IMG/VR virus record: IMGVR_UViG_3300035698_004988
Location: 1-45,961 of that record
Origin: a virus
Length of the DNA stretch: 45,961 bases
Direction: 5' to 3' (one strand)
Shown piece after piece: positions 1-8,760 of the stretch. The first letter of the stretch is position 1. Each line of letters begins with the position of its first letter. The notes beneath the pieces are model-generated. The model was not told the DNA's origin, did not search any database, and saw only the letters and a program-made list of their open reading frames with translations. The position numbers and the translations under genes are program-made.

Positions 1-127
1 GCCCGCTCAGGAATTTTATATCCTCTATGAATGTCCATAGTATTTATATTAGCCACGTAGTTAGCGAGTTCTCTAGCATCGCCTTTACTTAGTATATCGA
101 GAGCAGTCTCTGTCTGACTTTTATTCA
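1..127. repeat. Terminal direct repeat, left copy
   Basis: These 127 bases are identical to 45835-45961. An exact odd-length overlap at the two ends is the usual mark of a circular assembly path (k-mer overlap), so the unit genome is 45,834 bp. It lies inside the coding sequence of the largest virion gene, which reads through without interruption when the ends are joined. A true short terminal repeat cannot be excluded from sequence alone. Confidence 0.93.
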
Positions 128-3100
128 TCATAGTGTCTATAGATGTCTTATCCATAAACTTAGCTATAGTAATATCACCGGCTAGATATTCATTAGCTGC
201 ATTCTTTACATTCATATATGAACCTGTCCAAGCCATTAGTCGAGACATCTCATCGACTGCAACATAACCACCGCCGCTCTTATCAAGAATAACTTTAGCG
301 AAGTTAGTAACTCTATCATCTAGTCTATTACTCTTAGCTTTCTTCCCGAGCTCCACAAACATAGCGTCTTCATATATCGACTTTTTCTGTGAGACTACAG
401 AGTGGAAGTTGTTGTTGAAGTCAATTGCTAATTCAGGGTCTACAGCTTCAAGTCCTTTACCACTAAGTACCGCTGATGTTATCTTAGACATATTAGCAGT
501 GAACTCTCTAACGTTTACAACTTGACCACCTTCGGACATAGTTTGTAGAGCGTTACGAATCATCATGCTTAGAGCTACTTCAGTATTGATAGCTGTTAGT
601 CTAGTTCTCCACCATGCACTGGATACGTTTGTAAAGAAGCGAGTAACAGGTCCGGTTACTTCACCCTTCATTAAGACATTGCTATAGAGTTCATCTAAAT
701 AAAGCTTATCCTGTGCAGATAACTCAACTTGATTCATCCTATTATATAGTTCAGGAAGATCATCTGCTAAAGAGTTTCGTATCATTAGTCTCTGATATGA
801 ACGTAATATGTTACTAAATACAGAGCCTGACTTAACTGTACCTTTACCTTTTCTCTTAAGTGTCTCACTACCGATTAGAGATGGATTGATTGCATCAGTT
901 GACCGCTCACCTTCGAGTCCAGTTCCGGATAGATTTTTCATATGTTGTTTTATTATATCTTGCTCGACTCCTTCACTCTGATAGTAGAACTGACGGAGTC
1001 CGAACTTTATATCATTGTTAAACATTTCAGTTACATATTCCGTAAGACGACCTTCTGCTCTAGCTTTAGTTGCACCTTCTAATAATGCAAACTGTTCATC
1101 CTTATTAAACTTAGCTACATCTCCAGGAGGCTTTTTATAATCCATCCAAAAGCGGAGCGATTCTTCCATTCTTTCAATCGCGATAGGGCCTTGGAGCATG
1201 CCTTCTAGTCTAGTAGCTATCTGCAGTTCTTTATCAGTTAGTGGAAGAACTTCACTTCTAGTATCTTCACTAAACAGATACTTAGCTATCCTATCATTTT
1301 CTTCCTTAGTTACACTAGCTATGAGATCTTTAAGATTAGTCGTTAGACTTTTGAGTTCTTGTCTATTTAACTGAGTCTCGATTGGTATACCAGATAGAGC
1401 TTTCGCTATATTAGTCTCAGCTTCCGCTGATGCTTTCGAAGATTTTATATTTATATCAGATGCTAGTTTATCAACTGGTATGCCAGTGTCTCCTTCGAAA
1501 TTTCCAAACGCAAGTCGAGATGGTTGAAGCCAGTTGAAGTAGTTGTGTTCTTTATCACGAGCCTTCTTGATTTCTACTTTTTTATTAACCTTATCAATTC
1601 TTTTCTCTCTACTCCGCACGATGCCCTTTTGTAAGTTTGCAATGTTATCGTCATATGATATTATCTCAGCACCGGTATCAGCTGCTTTGACTGTTCTATT
1701 GTGAATGAGGAAGTTCTTATTAGTATCAGTTTGTTCCATTGAATCTTTTAGTGTCTTAAGTTCCTCAATAGTCATATCGGCTTGAGAACGCTTACCAGTT
1801 ACGTCAAAAGCAAGCTGCCGATATTGAATGTCTCCCATCTTCTTTTCTTTTTGTAGCTTGTGATTTTCCTTTTTAAGTTTGTTAGATTCTTTTGTTTTAG
1901 TATCTAAAACCTTTTTAGTCATTACTTCATCTTTAACTATAGTCTCCGCAGCTACATCAATCTTAGCTTCTTTTTGAATATCTGCTAATTCAGTAAGTAA
2001 TTTATTCTCTCTAACTTTAGCATTTTTTAATTTATTATTATAATCAATAGAATCACCAAGTGCGAGTTGTATAGGAGATTCAGAACCTAAATATTCAGGA
2101 CCTTCTCCAGCTTCTACTTTACTTAATAAATATTCAAATACTTCAATTTCTTCTCGAATGGTTTCAAGTTGTTGAGATTTAATTTTAAGTTGCATTTCAG
2201 GAGAATCTATTAATTCTGATTTAGCTTGATTAAATATAGCTCTAGCCTTAACAGCACCTTCTTCTCTTGTCAAGAACGCTCCGGTCTCATCTACGAATCC
2301 GCTCTCTGCGACGTCTGCTGCATTAAACTCAGGAGGTAATACATGTATAGCCGCATCTATCTTAACGATATTACCATCCTTCATTTTAAAACCCATACTT
2401 ATAGACGGTTTAGCTTTAGATATATCCTCACGCGATTTAAAAAATGCTTCTAGTTCGTCATCTGGAACAATACTAGCAATCGGTATACCTATACCTTTAT
2501 CACCTACATCAGCAATTCTCTTATTTATAAAATCAAGAGCTTCTTGTTCTTGTTCTTTAGACAGTTTAACATTCTTCTCTGACTCAAATAGTCTTATTCT
2601 ATCTACTACCATAGATTTAGGTGTTACTGTTTTGCCTTGAGATGGACGGAGTGGATTGATTTCCTTCACCTTAACAACATTTCCTTCTACTACTATTTCA
2701 ACATCACGTCCACTTTCTATAGCTTGTTCTCTTATAGACTCAGCAGCAGATTGAGCATCTTTACTAGTTTCAAATTTCATAGATTGGAATCCATCTATAC
2801 CAATATCTGATTTAGTAATCGCACTCTCTTTAATACTTTTAGATACGCTTTCAGATATTGTAGATGATACGGCTCCAGCTCCGCCTAGTATAGGACCTGC
2901 TATCGCACCACCAGCAGCTGCCTTTAATATTCTATTAGCAGCTTCTTCTAGTTCTGGCAAGTCTCTACCTGTTATTCCAGGAGCTAATACACTAGTAGTC
3001 TCTTGTAAAGCTTCTTGAATACCTTCAGTTATAGAAGTTTTCAATGCTTCTTTTCCAAACTTACCAGTCTCTTTAAAAATCTTACCTAATGCTTTATTCT

Positions 3101-3824
3101 TAGCCGATTTAATTATTTCTTTTATAGAACCTTTACCTACATCGGCAAATTTAATGACTCTCTCTATTTGCAATAGTTCTATAGTTGCATTTATCGAACC
3201 GACTACCATTCCTTCTATCTTAGCCTGTTCAAGAGTTGCTCCATTCTCTATAGCATCGAATACAGCATTTTGGCCTTCAACAGCATATGCTACACTAAAT
3301 GCAGCTAAAGGCCCGCCAATCAGAGAAGCTCCTATAGTACCGGCCATAAATGGAATAGCATCACCAACGGAATTAGCTATAAAGCCTGCAACTCCACCAT
3401 CTTTTCCTGGTTGGAATTTAGGTTTCTTGGATATCTCTCTAGCCTTATCAGCCAATTCATTTATTCTATCTACATCAAAAATAGATGTCTCTGCAACATC
3501 TGCGAATTGAGCTAGTAAACCGCTTCCTACGTTAAGACTTCCTCTACCTAGAGCTCTAATAAATTCATCAGCAGGGCCTTGATACTCACGTTGTGGGATA
3601 GTAGGTTTAGGTTGAGCATGAAAAGCATCAGTTAGTATAGATGATTCAGGTAGTCCAATAGGAATAGGAATACCTTCTATTCCTGTAGAAGTAACTCCAG
3701 TAGGAACATCAAGTATAAATGAGCTTTCACCATGAACAGGTTGCGTCTGCTCAGGAATGAATGAGCTCTCTTCTTCTCTATCTTGTATAAACGAACTTTT
3801 ATCTTCGATGAATGAAGTTGCCAT
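1..3824 (-). CDS. Giant internal virion / DNA-ejection-type protein (N-terminal 1,274 codons, continues across contig ends)
   Basis: The gene starts at ATG 3824 (TAATG overlap with the upstream gene; GAGG about 10 bases upstream), stays open to base 1 and continues in frame from 45834 to TAA at 45333, giving 1,441 residues. The first 40 residues carry four copies of a [ST]SFIx[DE] motif. Glycine/alanine-rich hydrophobic stretches lie near residues 150-185 and 300-316, and a lysine/glutamate-rich coiled-coil region near 640-660. The rest is long, helical and charged. It is the last of three large proteins after the tail genes, the place where podoviruses keep internal core or ejection proteins that enter the host with the DNA. 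No lytic transglycosylase or RNA polymerase motif was seen. The role is inferred from size, position and composition. Confidence 0.8.
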   Translation of the reverse strand, partial: MATSFIEDKSSFIQDREEESSFIPEQTQPVHGESSFILDVPTGVTSTGIEGIPIPIGLPESSILTDAFHAQPKPTIPQREYQGPADEFIRALGRGSLNVGSGLLAQFADVAETSIFDVDRINELADKAREISKKPKFQPGKDGGVAGFIANSVGDAIPFMAGTIGASLIGGPLAAFSVAYAVEGQNAVFDAIENGATLEQAKIEGMVVGSINATIELLQIERVIKFADVGKGSIKEIIKSAKNKALGKIFKETGKFGKEALKTSITEGIQEALQETTSVLAPGITGRDLPELEEAANRILKAAAGGAIAGPILGGAGAVSSTISESVSKSIKESAITKSDIGIDGFQSMKFETSKDAQSAAESIREQAIESGRDVEIVVEGNVVKVKEINPLRPSQGKTVTPKSMVVDRIRLFESEKNVKLSKEQEQEALDFINKRIADVGDKGIGIPIASIVPDDELEAFFKSREDISKAKPSISMGFKMKDGNIVKIDAAIHVLPPEFNAADVAESGFVDETGAFLTREEGAVKARAIFNQAKSELIDSPEMQLKIKSQQLETIREEIEVFEYLLSKVEAGEGPEYLGSESPIQLALGDSIDYNNKLKNAKVRENKLLTELADIQKEAKIDVAAETIVKDEVMTKKVLDTKTKESNKLKKENHKLQKEKKMGDIQYRQLAFDVTGKRSQADMTIEELKTLKDSMEQTDTNKNFLIHNRTVKAADTGAEIISYDDNIANLQKGIVRSREKRIDKVNKKVEIKKARDKEHNYFNWLQPSRLAFGNFEGDTGIPVDKLASDINIKSSKASAEAETNIAKALSGIPIETQLNRQELKSLTTNLKDLIASVTKEENDRIAKYLFSEDTRSEVLPLTDKELQIATRLEGMLQGPIAIERMEESLRFWMDYKKPPGDVAKFNKDEQFALLEGATKARAEGRLTEYVTEMFNNDIKFGLRQFYYQSEGVEQDIIKQHMKNLSGTGLEGERSTDAINPSLIGSETLKRKGKGTVKSGSVFSNILRSYQRLMIRNSLADDLPELYNRMNQVELSAQDKLYLDELYSNVLMKGEVTGPVTRFFTNVSSAWWRTRLTAINTEVALSMMIRNALQTMSEGGQVVNVREFTANMSKITSAVLSGKGLEAVDPELAIDFNNNFHSVVSQKKSIYEDAMFVELGKKAKSNRLDDRVTNFAKVILDKSGGGYVAVDEMSRLMAWTGSYMNVKNAANEYLAGDITIAKFMDKTSIDTMMNKSQTETALDILSKGDARELANYVANINTMDIHRGYKIPER

Positions 3825-4870
3825 TATTTTACAGCCTCGAATTTATTCTTACTAGCTTTAAATTCAATAGGGTCTATCCAACCAACTTTGTCTGTTTCAG
3901 TATCACGGACATGTATGAAATTAGCAGGAACGTCTTTAGGTCTACTTCGTTTAGAAGTTTTTGATTCTTTCTTTTTACTGATAGATTCTTTAACAGATTC
4001 TTTTGCTGTAGTAGGAGGCTTCTTAGGCGCTTGTGCATCCCACTCTTCCTGAGTAAATCCTTCAGCCATAGCATCTGTATAATCCATTAGAACTTCTTTA
4101 TCATCCCAAGGATTCCAACCTACTGTACCTCCTGGGAAGCTACCTTTAGTCAAACCTCTTATATCCGCATCTTCACCGAGTCTCTCAGCGCGAGCAAGAC
4201 GACCTCTAGTACCGACTGGCATCCTTTCTATGTCAGCTGATGTAAAGTTAGCAGCAAGACCGACTTGTTTAATCTTAGTCTTTTCTTTAGTCTGCTCATT
4301 TCTTAAATCTTCTTGTGCTTTACCAGTCTTTTCACCAAGAAGCTCTAAAGTTTCACTTAAGTTACTTCTAATTTCAGGGTTATTAGAATTTAGTAAAGCC
4401 TTATACACAGTTCCAGTTTGAACTTTCAGCGTGTTGAGAGCAGCAGTTGTATTATTATCATCGAACATACCGTCTACATAATTAGCAACAGTTTTATTTG
4501 TATTAGTCTGTTTATCTAACTCAAATCTTAGACTATCATTTACTGATTTTTGAGCAAACTGTTGTTGCTGTAAAGCTTCAATAGCTTGTCTACTATACTT
4601 CTGATTCATTTGCAACTGCATATAGCTCCTCTGTGCAACAGGATCTTTTATATTTAACATAGACTGTAGCTCAGTCTGTGCAGTATCATCATCTATTGTA
4701 GCCGTCTTAGACTGAACAATAGATTGTCTTTTCAACTCACTCATTCTGGAATTAAACATAGCGTCTAGACCTTTGTCTAGAGCTTCTTTTTTAAACGCAG
4801 CTTGTTCCTTTTTAAAATTAAACTCACGTTCTCTATTCTTAGCAGCTAAAACTCCAGCTAATGATGCCAT
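3824..4870 (-). CDS. Glutamine/lysine-rich coiled-coil virion protein, probable internal (ejection) protein
   Basis: 348 residues, starting at ATG 4870 with AAGGAG upstream and a TAATG overlap with the preceding gene. The N-terminal half is strongly helical and Gln/Lys-rich (an AAKNREREFNFKKEQAAFKKE stretch spread over residues 9-29, then a QQQQ tract near 100). The C-terminal 70 residues form a basic Lys/Ser-rich tail with a short globular end. It has no membrane segment or enzymatic motif. It sits between the S74-domain protein and the giant protein, with overlapping start and stop codons on both sides, so the three are probably made together and act in one internal complex. I do not recognise a named family. 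Confidence 0.7.
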   Translation of the reverse strand: MASLAGVLAAKNREREFNFKKEQAAFKKEALDKGLDAMFNSRMSELKRQSIVQSKTATIDDDTAQTELQSMLNIKDPVAQRSYMQLQMNQKYSRQAIEALQQQQFAQKSVNDSLRFELDKQTNTNKTVANYVDGMFDDNNTTAALNTLKVQTGTVYKALLNSNNPEIRSNLSETLELLGEKTGKAQEDLRNEQTKEKTKIKQVGLAANFTSADIERMPVGTRGRLARAERLGEDADIRGLTKGSFPGGTVGWNPWDDKEVLMDYTDAMAEGFTQEEWDAQAPKKPPTTAKESVKESISKKKESKTSKRSRPKDVPANFIHVRDTETDKVGWIDPIEFKASKNKFEAVK

Positions 4871-5940
4871 TAGTTAATCTCCTTCCTAAGTTCATTCATA
4901 CCATCTACTAGTAAACCAATCATAGAATTAAATTTAATATACTTAACTCCATTTACCTCAATGACTCCTTCAGGCATTACCGCTTCGACATCCTGAGCCA
5001 TTAGACTAGATTCAATCTCATCTTTACCTATGAAATTATATTCATAAGATTTTAATTTGGCAATTCTATCAAGAGCAGGCTTTGTTAATCGTATGTTTTC
5101 TTTTATTCTAATATCAGAAGCTGCACCAATAGCAGCAATATTCGATGCACCAGAACTAAAGCTTTCAAAACCGGCACCTAAATCTTTAATACTAGAAGAA
5201 ATCTCACCAAACGTAGAACCGTAACCTGGTTTAATAAGAGTCTGCTGCGTTGAAGCAGTTGATGTTCCAGCAAGAAGTTGAGCATAATTAAACGGGTCTC
5301 TTCGTAGATATTCTTGATACGCTCTATCAAGCGGAAACTGTTCTTGAGCTTGTTTAGCAGTAGCAATTCCTGCTTGTTGTTGAAATTGCTGATAAGGTAG
5401 AGATGTAGCATCCATTCTCCTACTCGCTGCATTCTCTGCAGATTCAAAACCTCTAGCTTCACCAGACTCTAGAGCACTGAATAAAATCGGAGCTACATTC
5501 TGACCGAAGAAGTCGCTTCCTTTTCTAGATAAATAATCACTAGTCCCTCTACTATATAAAGTGCCAGGTTGATTCGCAGATTCCTTTATAAAAGGAAGTA
5601 CATTCTCTCTCCAAGCTTCCATAACGGGATTAGCAAAATTACTTTGCCATCTACTAGTCGTAGCAGCAGGGTCGAACTCATACGCAGGTTTTCCAGATAT
5701 TAAATCGCTTGTAGCTTGATCTATAGTATCTGAATACTGACCACCAGCAAATTGACTATAAGCTTGATTGAACAACTCTGGAGTATCTGCAGTGAGCTGA
5801 CCTGGGTATTTAGAACCGGCTTGAGTTTGGTCTATATACTTAGTTATCCAATCCGTTACAGTATCTAAACCTTCTTGCTGCTTAGAATTTATTGTTGAAG
5901 CAGTTTTTGAACTAGCTCCTGTTGGTTTAAAGCAACTCAT
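4870..5940 (-). CDS. Virion protein with C-terminal peptidase S74 (intramolecular chaperone) domain
   Basis: 356 residues, ATG 5940 with AAAGGAG upstream. The last 80 residues match the endosialidase-type intramolecular chaperone: SDIRIKENI at 275-283 holds the Ser-Lys pair (S275, K280), followed by YEYNF, a SLMAQDVEAVMPEGV-like segment and a final helix. This family folds as a trimer and then cuts itself off just before the conserved serine. The upstream 270 residues are Gln/Ser/Ala-rich and helical, unlike a fibre. A cysteine at residue 3 follows the start (MSC). In this genome the domain sits in the ejection-protein block rather than on a fibre gene, so the mature product would be about 274 residues. 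Overlaps the acetyltransferase gene by 14 bases. Confidence 0.8.
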   Translation of the reverse strand: MSCFKPTGASSKTASTINSKQQEGLDTVTDWITKYIDQTQAGSKYPGQLTADTPELFNQAYSQFAGGQYSDTIDQATSDLISGKPAYEFDPAATTSRWQSNFANPVMEAWRENVLPFIKESANQPGTLYSRGTSDYLSRKGSDFFGQNVAPILFSALESGEARGFESAENAASRRMDATSLPYQQFQQQAGIATAKQAQEQFPLDRAYQEYLRRDPFNYAQLLAGTSTASTQQTLIKPGYGSTFGEISSSIKDLGAGFESFSSGASNIAAIGAASDIRIKENIRLTKPALDRIAKLKSYEYNFIGKDEIESSLMAQDVEAVMPEGVIEVNGVKYIKFNSMIGLLVDGMNELRKEIN

Positions 5941-6394
5941 CTTTAATCTCCTTTATATAGGATGTTTCTATTTTCTTCGCACCAATCTTTTCATATAACA
6001 TACATGTTTTATCATGAAGGTCACTAGCAAGCATACTAGCATTTAACATTATATGAGAGCAGTTATTATCCTTTGCCCATTTAATAGCAGAGCGAATAAG
6101 TTTAATTCCTCTTCCTCTATACTCATGTAACACATACCAGAAATGTTCATTAGCTACTTTGTCTCCATTGAGTGGATTATTAAACATCTCCACTCCAAAT
6201 ATTCCAACAACTTTATCATCATTCATCATAGCTAGGAGAACACAATCTTCATCATCAATCAGTCTCTGAAGCGATGATGCAAAGGTAGGAATATCAACTT
6301 CTATATTAAAATCATCACCATTATATTCCTCATACCACTCAGCTATTATTGCCGATAGTTCAACTATCTCATCATTATATTCTATAATTTTCAT
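5927..6394 (-). CDS. GNAT-family N-acetyltransferase
   Basis: 155 residues, ATG 6394 preceded by AAAGGAAAC. The acetyl-CoA loop (motif A) is visible as YRGRGIKLIRSAIKWAK at about 92-108, followed by a strand (CSHIMLNAS) and the C-terminal LYEKIGAKKIETSYIKE typical of GNAT folds. Such genes recur inside phage structural operons, where they may modify a virion or host protein; the substrate is unknown. It is separated from the upstream tail gene by about 110 bases of repeat DNA, so it may be a later insertion with its own leader, and it overlaps the S74-domain gene downstream. Confidence 0.85.
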   Translation of the reverse strand: MKIIEYNDEIVELSAIIAEWYEEYNGDDFNIEVDIPTFASSLQRLIDDEDCVLLAMMNDDKVVGIFGVEMFNNPLNGDKVANEHFWYVLHEYRGRGIKLIRSAIKWAKDNNCSHIMLNASMLASDLHDKTCMLYEKIGAKKIETSYIKEIKDELL

Positions 6395-6421
6395 TGTTTC
6401 CTTTATGGCCGAAAAGCTCGT

Positions 6422-6464
6422 TCGGTGCTACGCACCTCACTCGAACGGGTCTTCCTTGGTAAAC
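6422..6464 (-). repeat. Fold-back repeat block, copy A
   Basis: Read on the minus strand this holds GTTTACCAAGGAAGACCCGTT, then GTGAGGTGCGTAGCACCGA. GGTGC-TAC-GCACC is a hairpin, and CGTTCG/CGAACG arms surround it. Nearly the same block recurs at 22978-23017, and a degenerate form on the plus strand at 26778-26816. Each copy precedes a gene start in the same orientation, like REP-type intergenic repeats. Confidence 0.7.
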
Positions 6465-6486
6465 ATGCGGGATGGATTTTCGTCCA

Positions 6487-6507
6487 CATATTCACATTGT
6501 GAATCAG
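6487..6507. repeat. 21-bp palindrome family, site 1 (degenerate)
   Basis: CATATTCACATTGTGAATCAG. The dyad here is ATTCACA-T-TGTGAAT (7-bp arms, 1-base spacer); the right end has lost the TATG of the family. It overlaps the stop codon of the 55-residue gene and lies just before repeat block A on the minus strand. Confidence 0.6.
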
Positions 6508-6671
6508 TTGCCGATTATACCATCCTCTAAAACCTTCTCAATATATATACTGCCCTTTAGAGACTCTTGGAGGACACGTTCTAATTTTCGGAGATAGTCT
6601 TTTAGTTCTTCACTTTCTCCATCCGGTATGATGGGGAAGTTTATCTCTCTTATATTAAATTCTTCTGCCAT
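6504..6671 (-). CDS. Small acidic protein of unknown function (55 aa)
   Basis: ATG 6671 shares its A with the TAA stop of the beta-propeller tail gene (TAATG), and the frame stays open to TGA at 6504. The product begins MAEEFNIREINFPIIPD and has a helical charged middle (DYLRKLERVLQ). It is probably translationally coupled to the tail gene. Small proteins in this slot of podovirus late operons are often tail or head accessory factors, but I recognise no family. It is the last gene before the repeat-filled gap ahead of the acetyltransferase. Confidence 0.6.
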   Translation of the reverse strand: MAEEFNIREINFPIIPDGESEELKDYLRKLERVLQESLKGSIYIEKVLEDGIIGN

Positions 6672-8752
6672 TATTCTCTATCCGTTTCTCGTTTTAGTTT
6701 TATGTGAGCCGCTCGAATTTGGATATCTTTTGCGGAATCTTGCTTTAATCTAAATCTGACTTTTCTATCCACGATGTCGATCGGATGTCTGTGATGAGTC
6801 CAACTGTTAGCATTACCGCTAGATATACTACTATCATTAGATACTACAATCCAGCTTGTTCCAGAGTCGATGCTATATGCTAGGTCGTATGTTCCAGATA
6901 TAACTGTTGACATTAAGTTGAATGAAACCCAAGCCGCTCGGAATAGACTCTCTTCACCGTCATATGTTATGTCCATCGTTTCATATGTGCAGGAGATATT
7001 ATTATCATAGTCTTTCCCACCAGATTCATTTAGTTTGAATATGTAGCCATCAGCAGATAAAATAACTGCAACAGGTTGGTCAGCTTGAGTGGATGATGCA
7101 TCAGCGTATAGTATATACACATCAGCATATGTTCCAGCTAACTCTGCTCCATCTGCATACCAACCGACTATATTACTGAAGAGACTAAAGTCTCGGACTG
7201 TGTTATTAAATTCATGATATTCCCAAGTCGTAGGTGTTTGTTTATAGTTATATACATAAGCCTTGCTGCTATAAGTATCTCCAGATGATGGAAAGAATAA
7301 ACATAGTTTATGTTTTGGAGTATCTATTCCGATAACTATATTATCTTTATTAGCTACATTTAATGCGTTGAAGAATGAATCTTCAATCGCCATGCCTATC
7401 GGTATTAGTTGTTGACCGCCTGAGTAACCGTATATTTTCTGATCGGTTCCTATGAAGTAGTGAATATTTACGAAGTCCCATATGCCCTTCTCTGCAAATA
7501 GTCCAGTCTCATAGACGAGTGTTGGGAAGATGAAGAGCGTTGTCCCGCCGATATATCGACAAGTTGTTATCGTATTCTCAGAGTATATAATCATATCAGA
7601 GCCGAGTTTCTTAGCTCGAAGTATCTTACCTCTAGTATCAGTTAGAGTAGTTGAGCCACTAGTCCCAGTTGTGTAGTCGTCTATATCACCCAGGTCTGCA
7701 AAAACCAAACTCCTAATATGCGTACTTCCGTTATTGTAGTTCATTAGGAAGAAGTGATTCCGAAACTCTTCAATCTCTTTAGCATAACCGAATGTAGCAA
7801 AGTCAGTCATATCTAGAGCCGCTAATACATCAGAAGAATCACCTTCAAAATATTGAGGCTTATCTACATTATTAGATAGTATTAGAGCAGTTCCACCATT
7901 ATTAGTAAACTCATTAGTATCATGAGCGAGAGTATGACTCCACCTATCACTAGCTCCACCCGTGAATCCAGTAGTTACTTTTAAATCGTCAAGATAAATA
8001 ATCTTACCATCAAGCTCAGTAGCGTGATTGCAGTATAGAGATACTCCAAGTGCTGCGTTTATAGTAGTTGTAATAGCTGCATCTGTTAGTGGAACGTTGA
8101 AGTTATACCAAGTATCAGCGGCCATAGCAATAGGATTTGTCAGCTCAATATAGTTAGTAGTTACTGTCCCTGTCTTAGGCCCTCCAGCTCCAGCCGTTTC
8201 TGATATTACTATTTCTAAAGAACCGGCTGATAATGTTGAATTACATCTAACCCAGAATGTAAACATGTTGTGGGTGGTTATGTCTATAGAAGATGCAAAA
8301 TCCTCATATGCCATTAAGTCTCCAACAGATGCGTCAGCTATAGCCGTTATCTTAGCCGAGTTAGAACCTACCTTCTTAATAGTACTCTCAGTAACAGCTG
8401 AGTCGGAACCAGCTCCAGACACCCAAGCATCTTCGCAATCTTCAATCGTAGTAGCTGCCCCGATATTGAGCCATTGGTTACTATCACTATCATATTGATA
8501 TATAGATGTAGATGTACAAGCTATCTGGTGTATATCGCCGACTGCGTCCATATATTGTATAAGCTCCATTCCGATTCCTGGAAGAGGTAGGTTGATGCCA
8601 GCTAATGTATAACCAAGCCGCTTGCGAACTCCCCAGTTTTCAACAACCATGTTGACTAGATTAGGCGAAGCAGACGGAATCTGTGTAGGCTGGAGGTCTT
8701 TGTTCAAGCCATTAGTGGCGATAGGTATCGGAGTAGTTTTATATTCAGACAT
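6671..8752 (-). CDS. Tail tube / stabilisation protein with beta-propeller repeats and an inserted carbohydrate-binding-like domain
   Basis: 693 residues. ATG 8752 is chosen because AGGAG lies 7 bases upstream; an upstream in-frame start would overlap the previous gene. The N-terminus (LNKDLQPTQIPSASPNLVNM, then GVRKRLGY) is typical of podoviral tail nozzle or stabilisation proteins built on a propeller, with repeated hydrophobic strands such as ICYQYDSDSNQW-like and DQKIYGYSGG. Residues of roughly 90-250 form a Ser/Thr-rich jelly-roll-like insertion containing WVSGAGSDSAV and WYNFNVPLTDAAI, which resembles sugar-binding domains. It follows the adaptor and a fibre, in the order expected for tail assembly. 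The exact role (nozzle or hub) is inferred. Confidence 0.72.
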   Translation of the reverse strand: MSEYKTTPIPIATNGLNKDLQPTQIPSASPNLVNMVVENWGVRKRLGYTLAGINLPLPGIGMELIQYMDAVGDIHQIACTSTSIYQYDSDSNQWLNIGAATTIEDCEDAWVSGAGSDSAVTESTIKKVGSNSAKITAIADASVGDLMAYEDFASSIDITTHNMFTFWVRCNSTLSAGSLEIVISETAGAGGPKTGTVTTNYIELTNPIAMAADTWYNFNVPLTDAAITTTINAALGVSLYCNHATELDGKIIYLDDLKVTTGFTGGASDRWSHTLAHDTNEFTNNGGTALILSNNVDKPQYFEGDSSDVLAALDMTDFATFGYAKEIEEFRNHFFLMNYNNGSTHIRSLVFADLGDIDDYTTGTSGSTTLTDTRGKILRAKKLGSDMIIYSENTITTCRYIGGTTLFIFPTLVYETGLFAEKGIWDFVNIHYFIGTDQKIYGYSGGQQLIPIGMAIEDSFFNALNVANKDNIVIGIDTPKHKLCLFFPSSGDTYSSKAYVYNYKQTPTTWEYHEFNNTVRDFSLFSNIVGWYADGAELAGTYADVYILYADASSTQADQPVAVILSADGYIFKLNESGGKDYDNNISCTYETMDITYDGEESLFRAAWVSFNLMSTVISGTYDLAYSIDSGTSWIVVSNDSSISSGNANSWTHHRHPIDIVDRKVRFRLKQDSAKDIQIRAAHIKLKRETDRE

Positions 8753-8760
8753 TTTATCTC

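Noticed and set aside
3154-3510. Plus-strand 118-codon frame inside the giant virion gene
   Set aside because: Antisense shadow; the minus-strand frame is open for 1,441 codons with continuous protein-like sequence.
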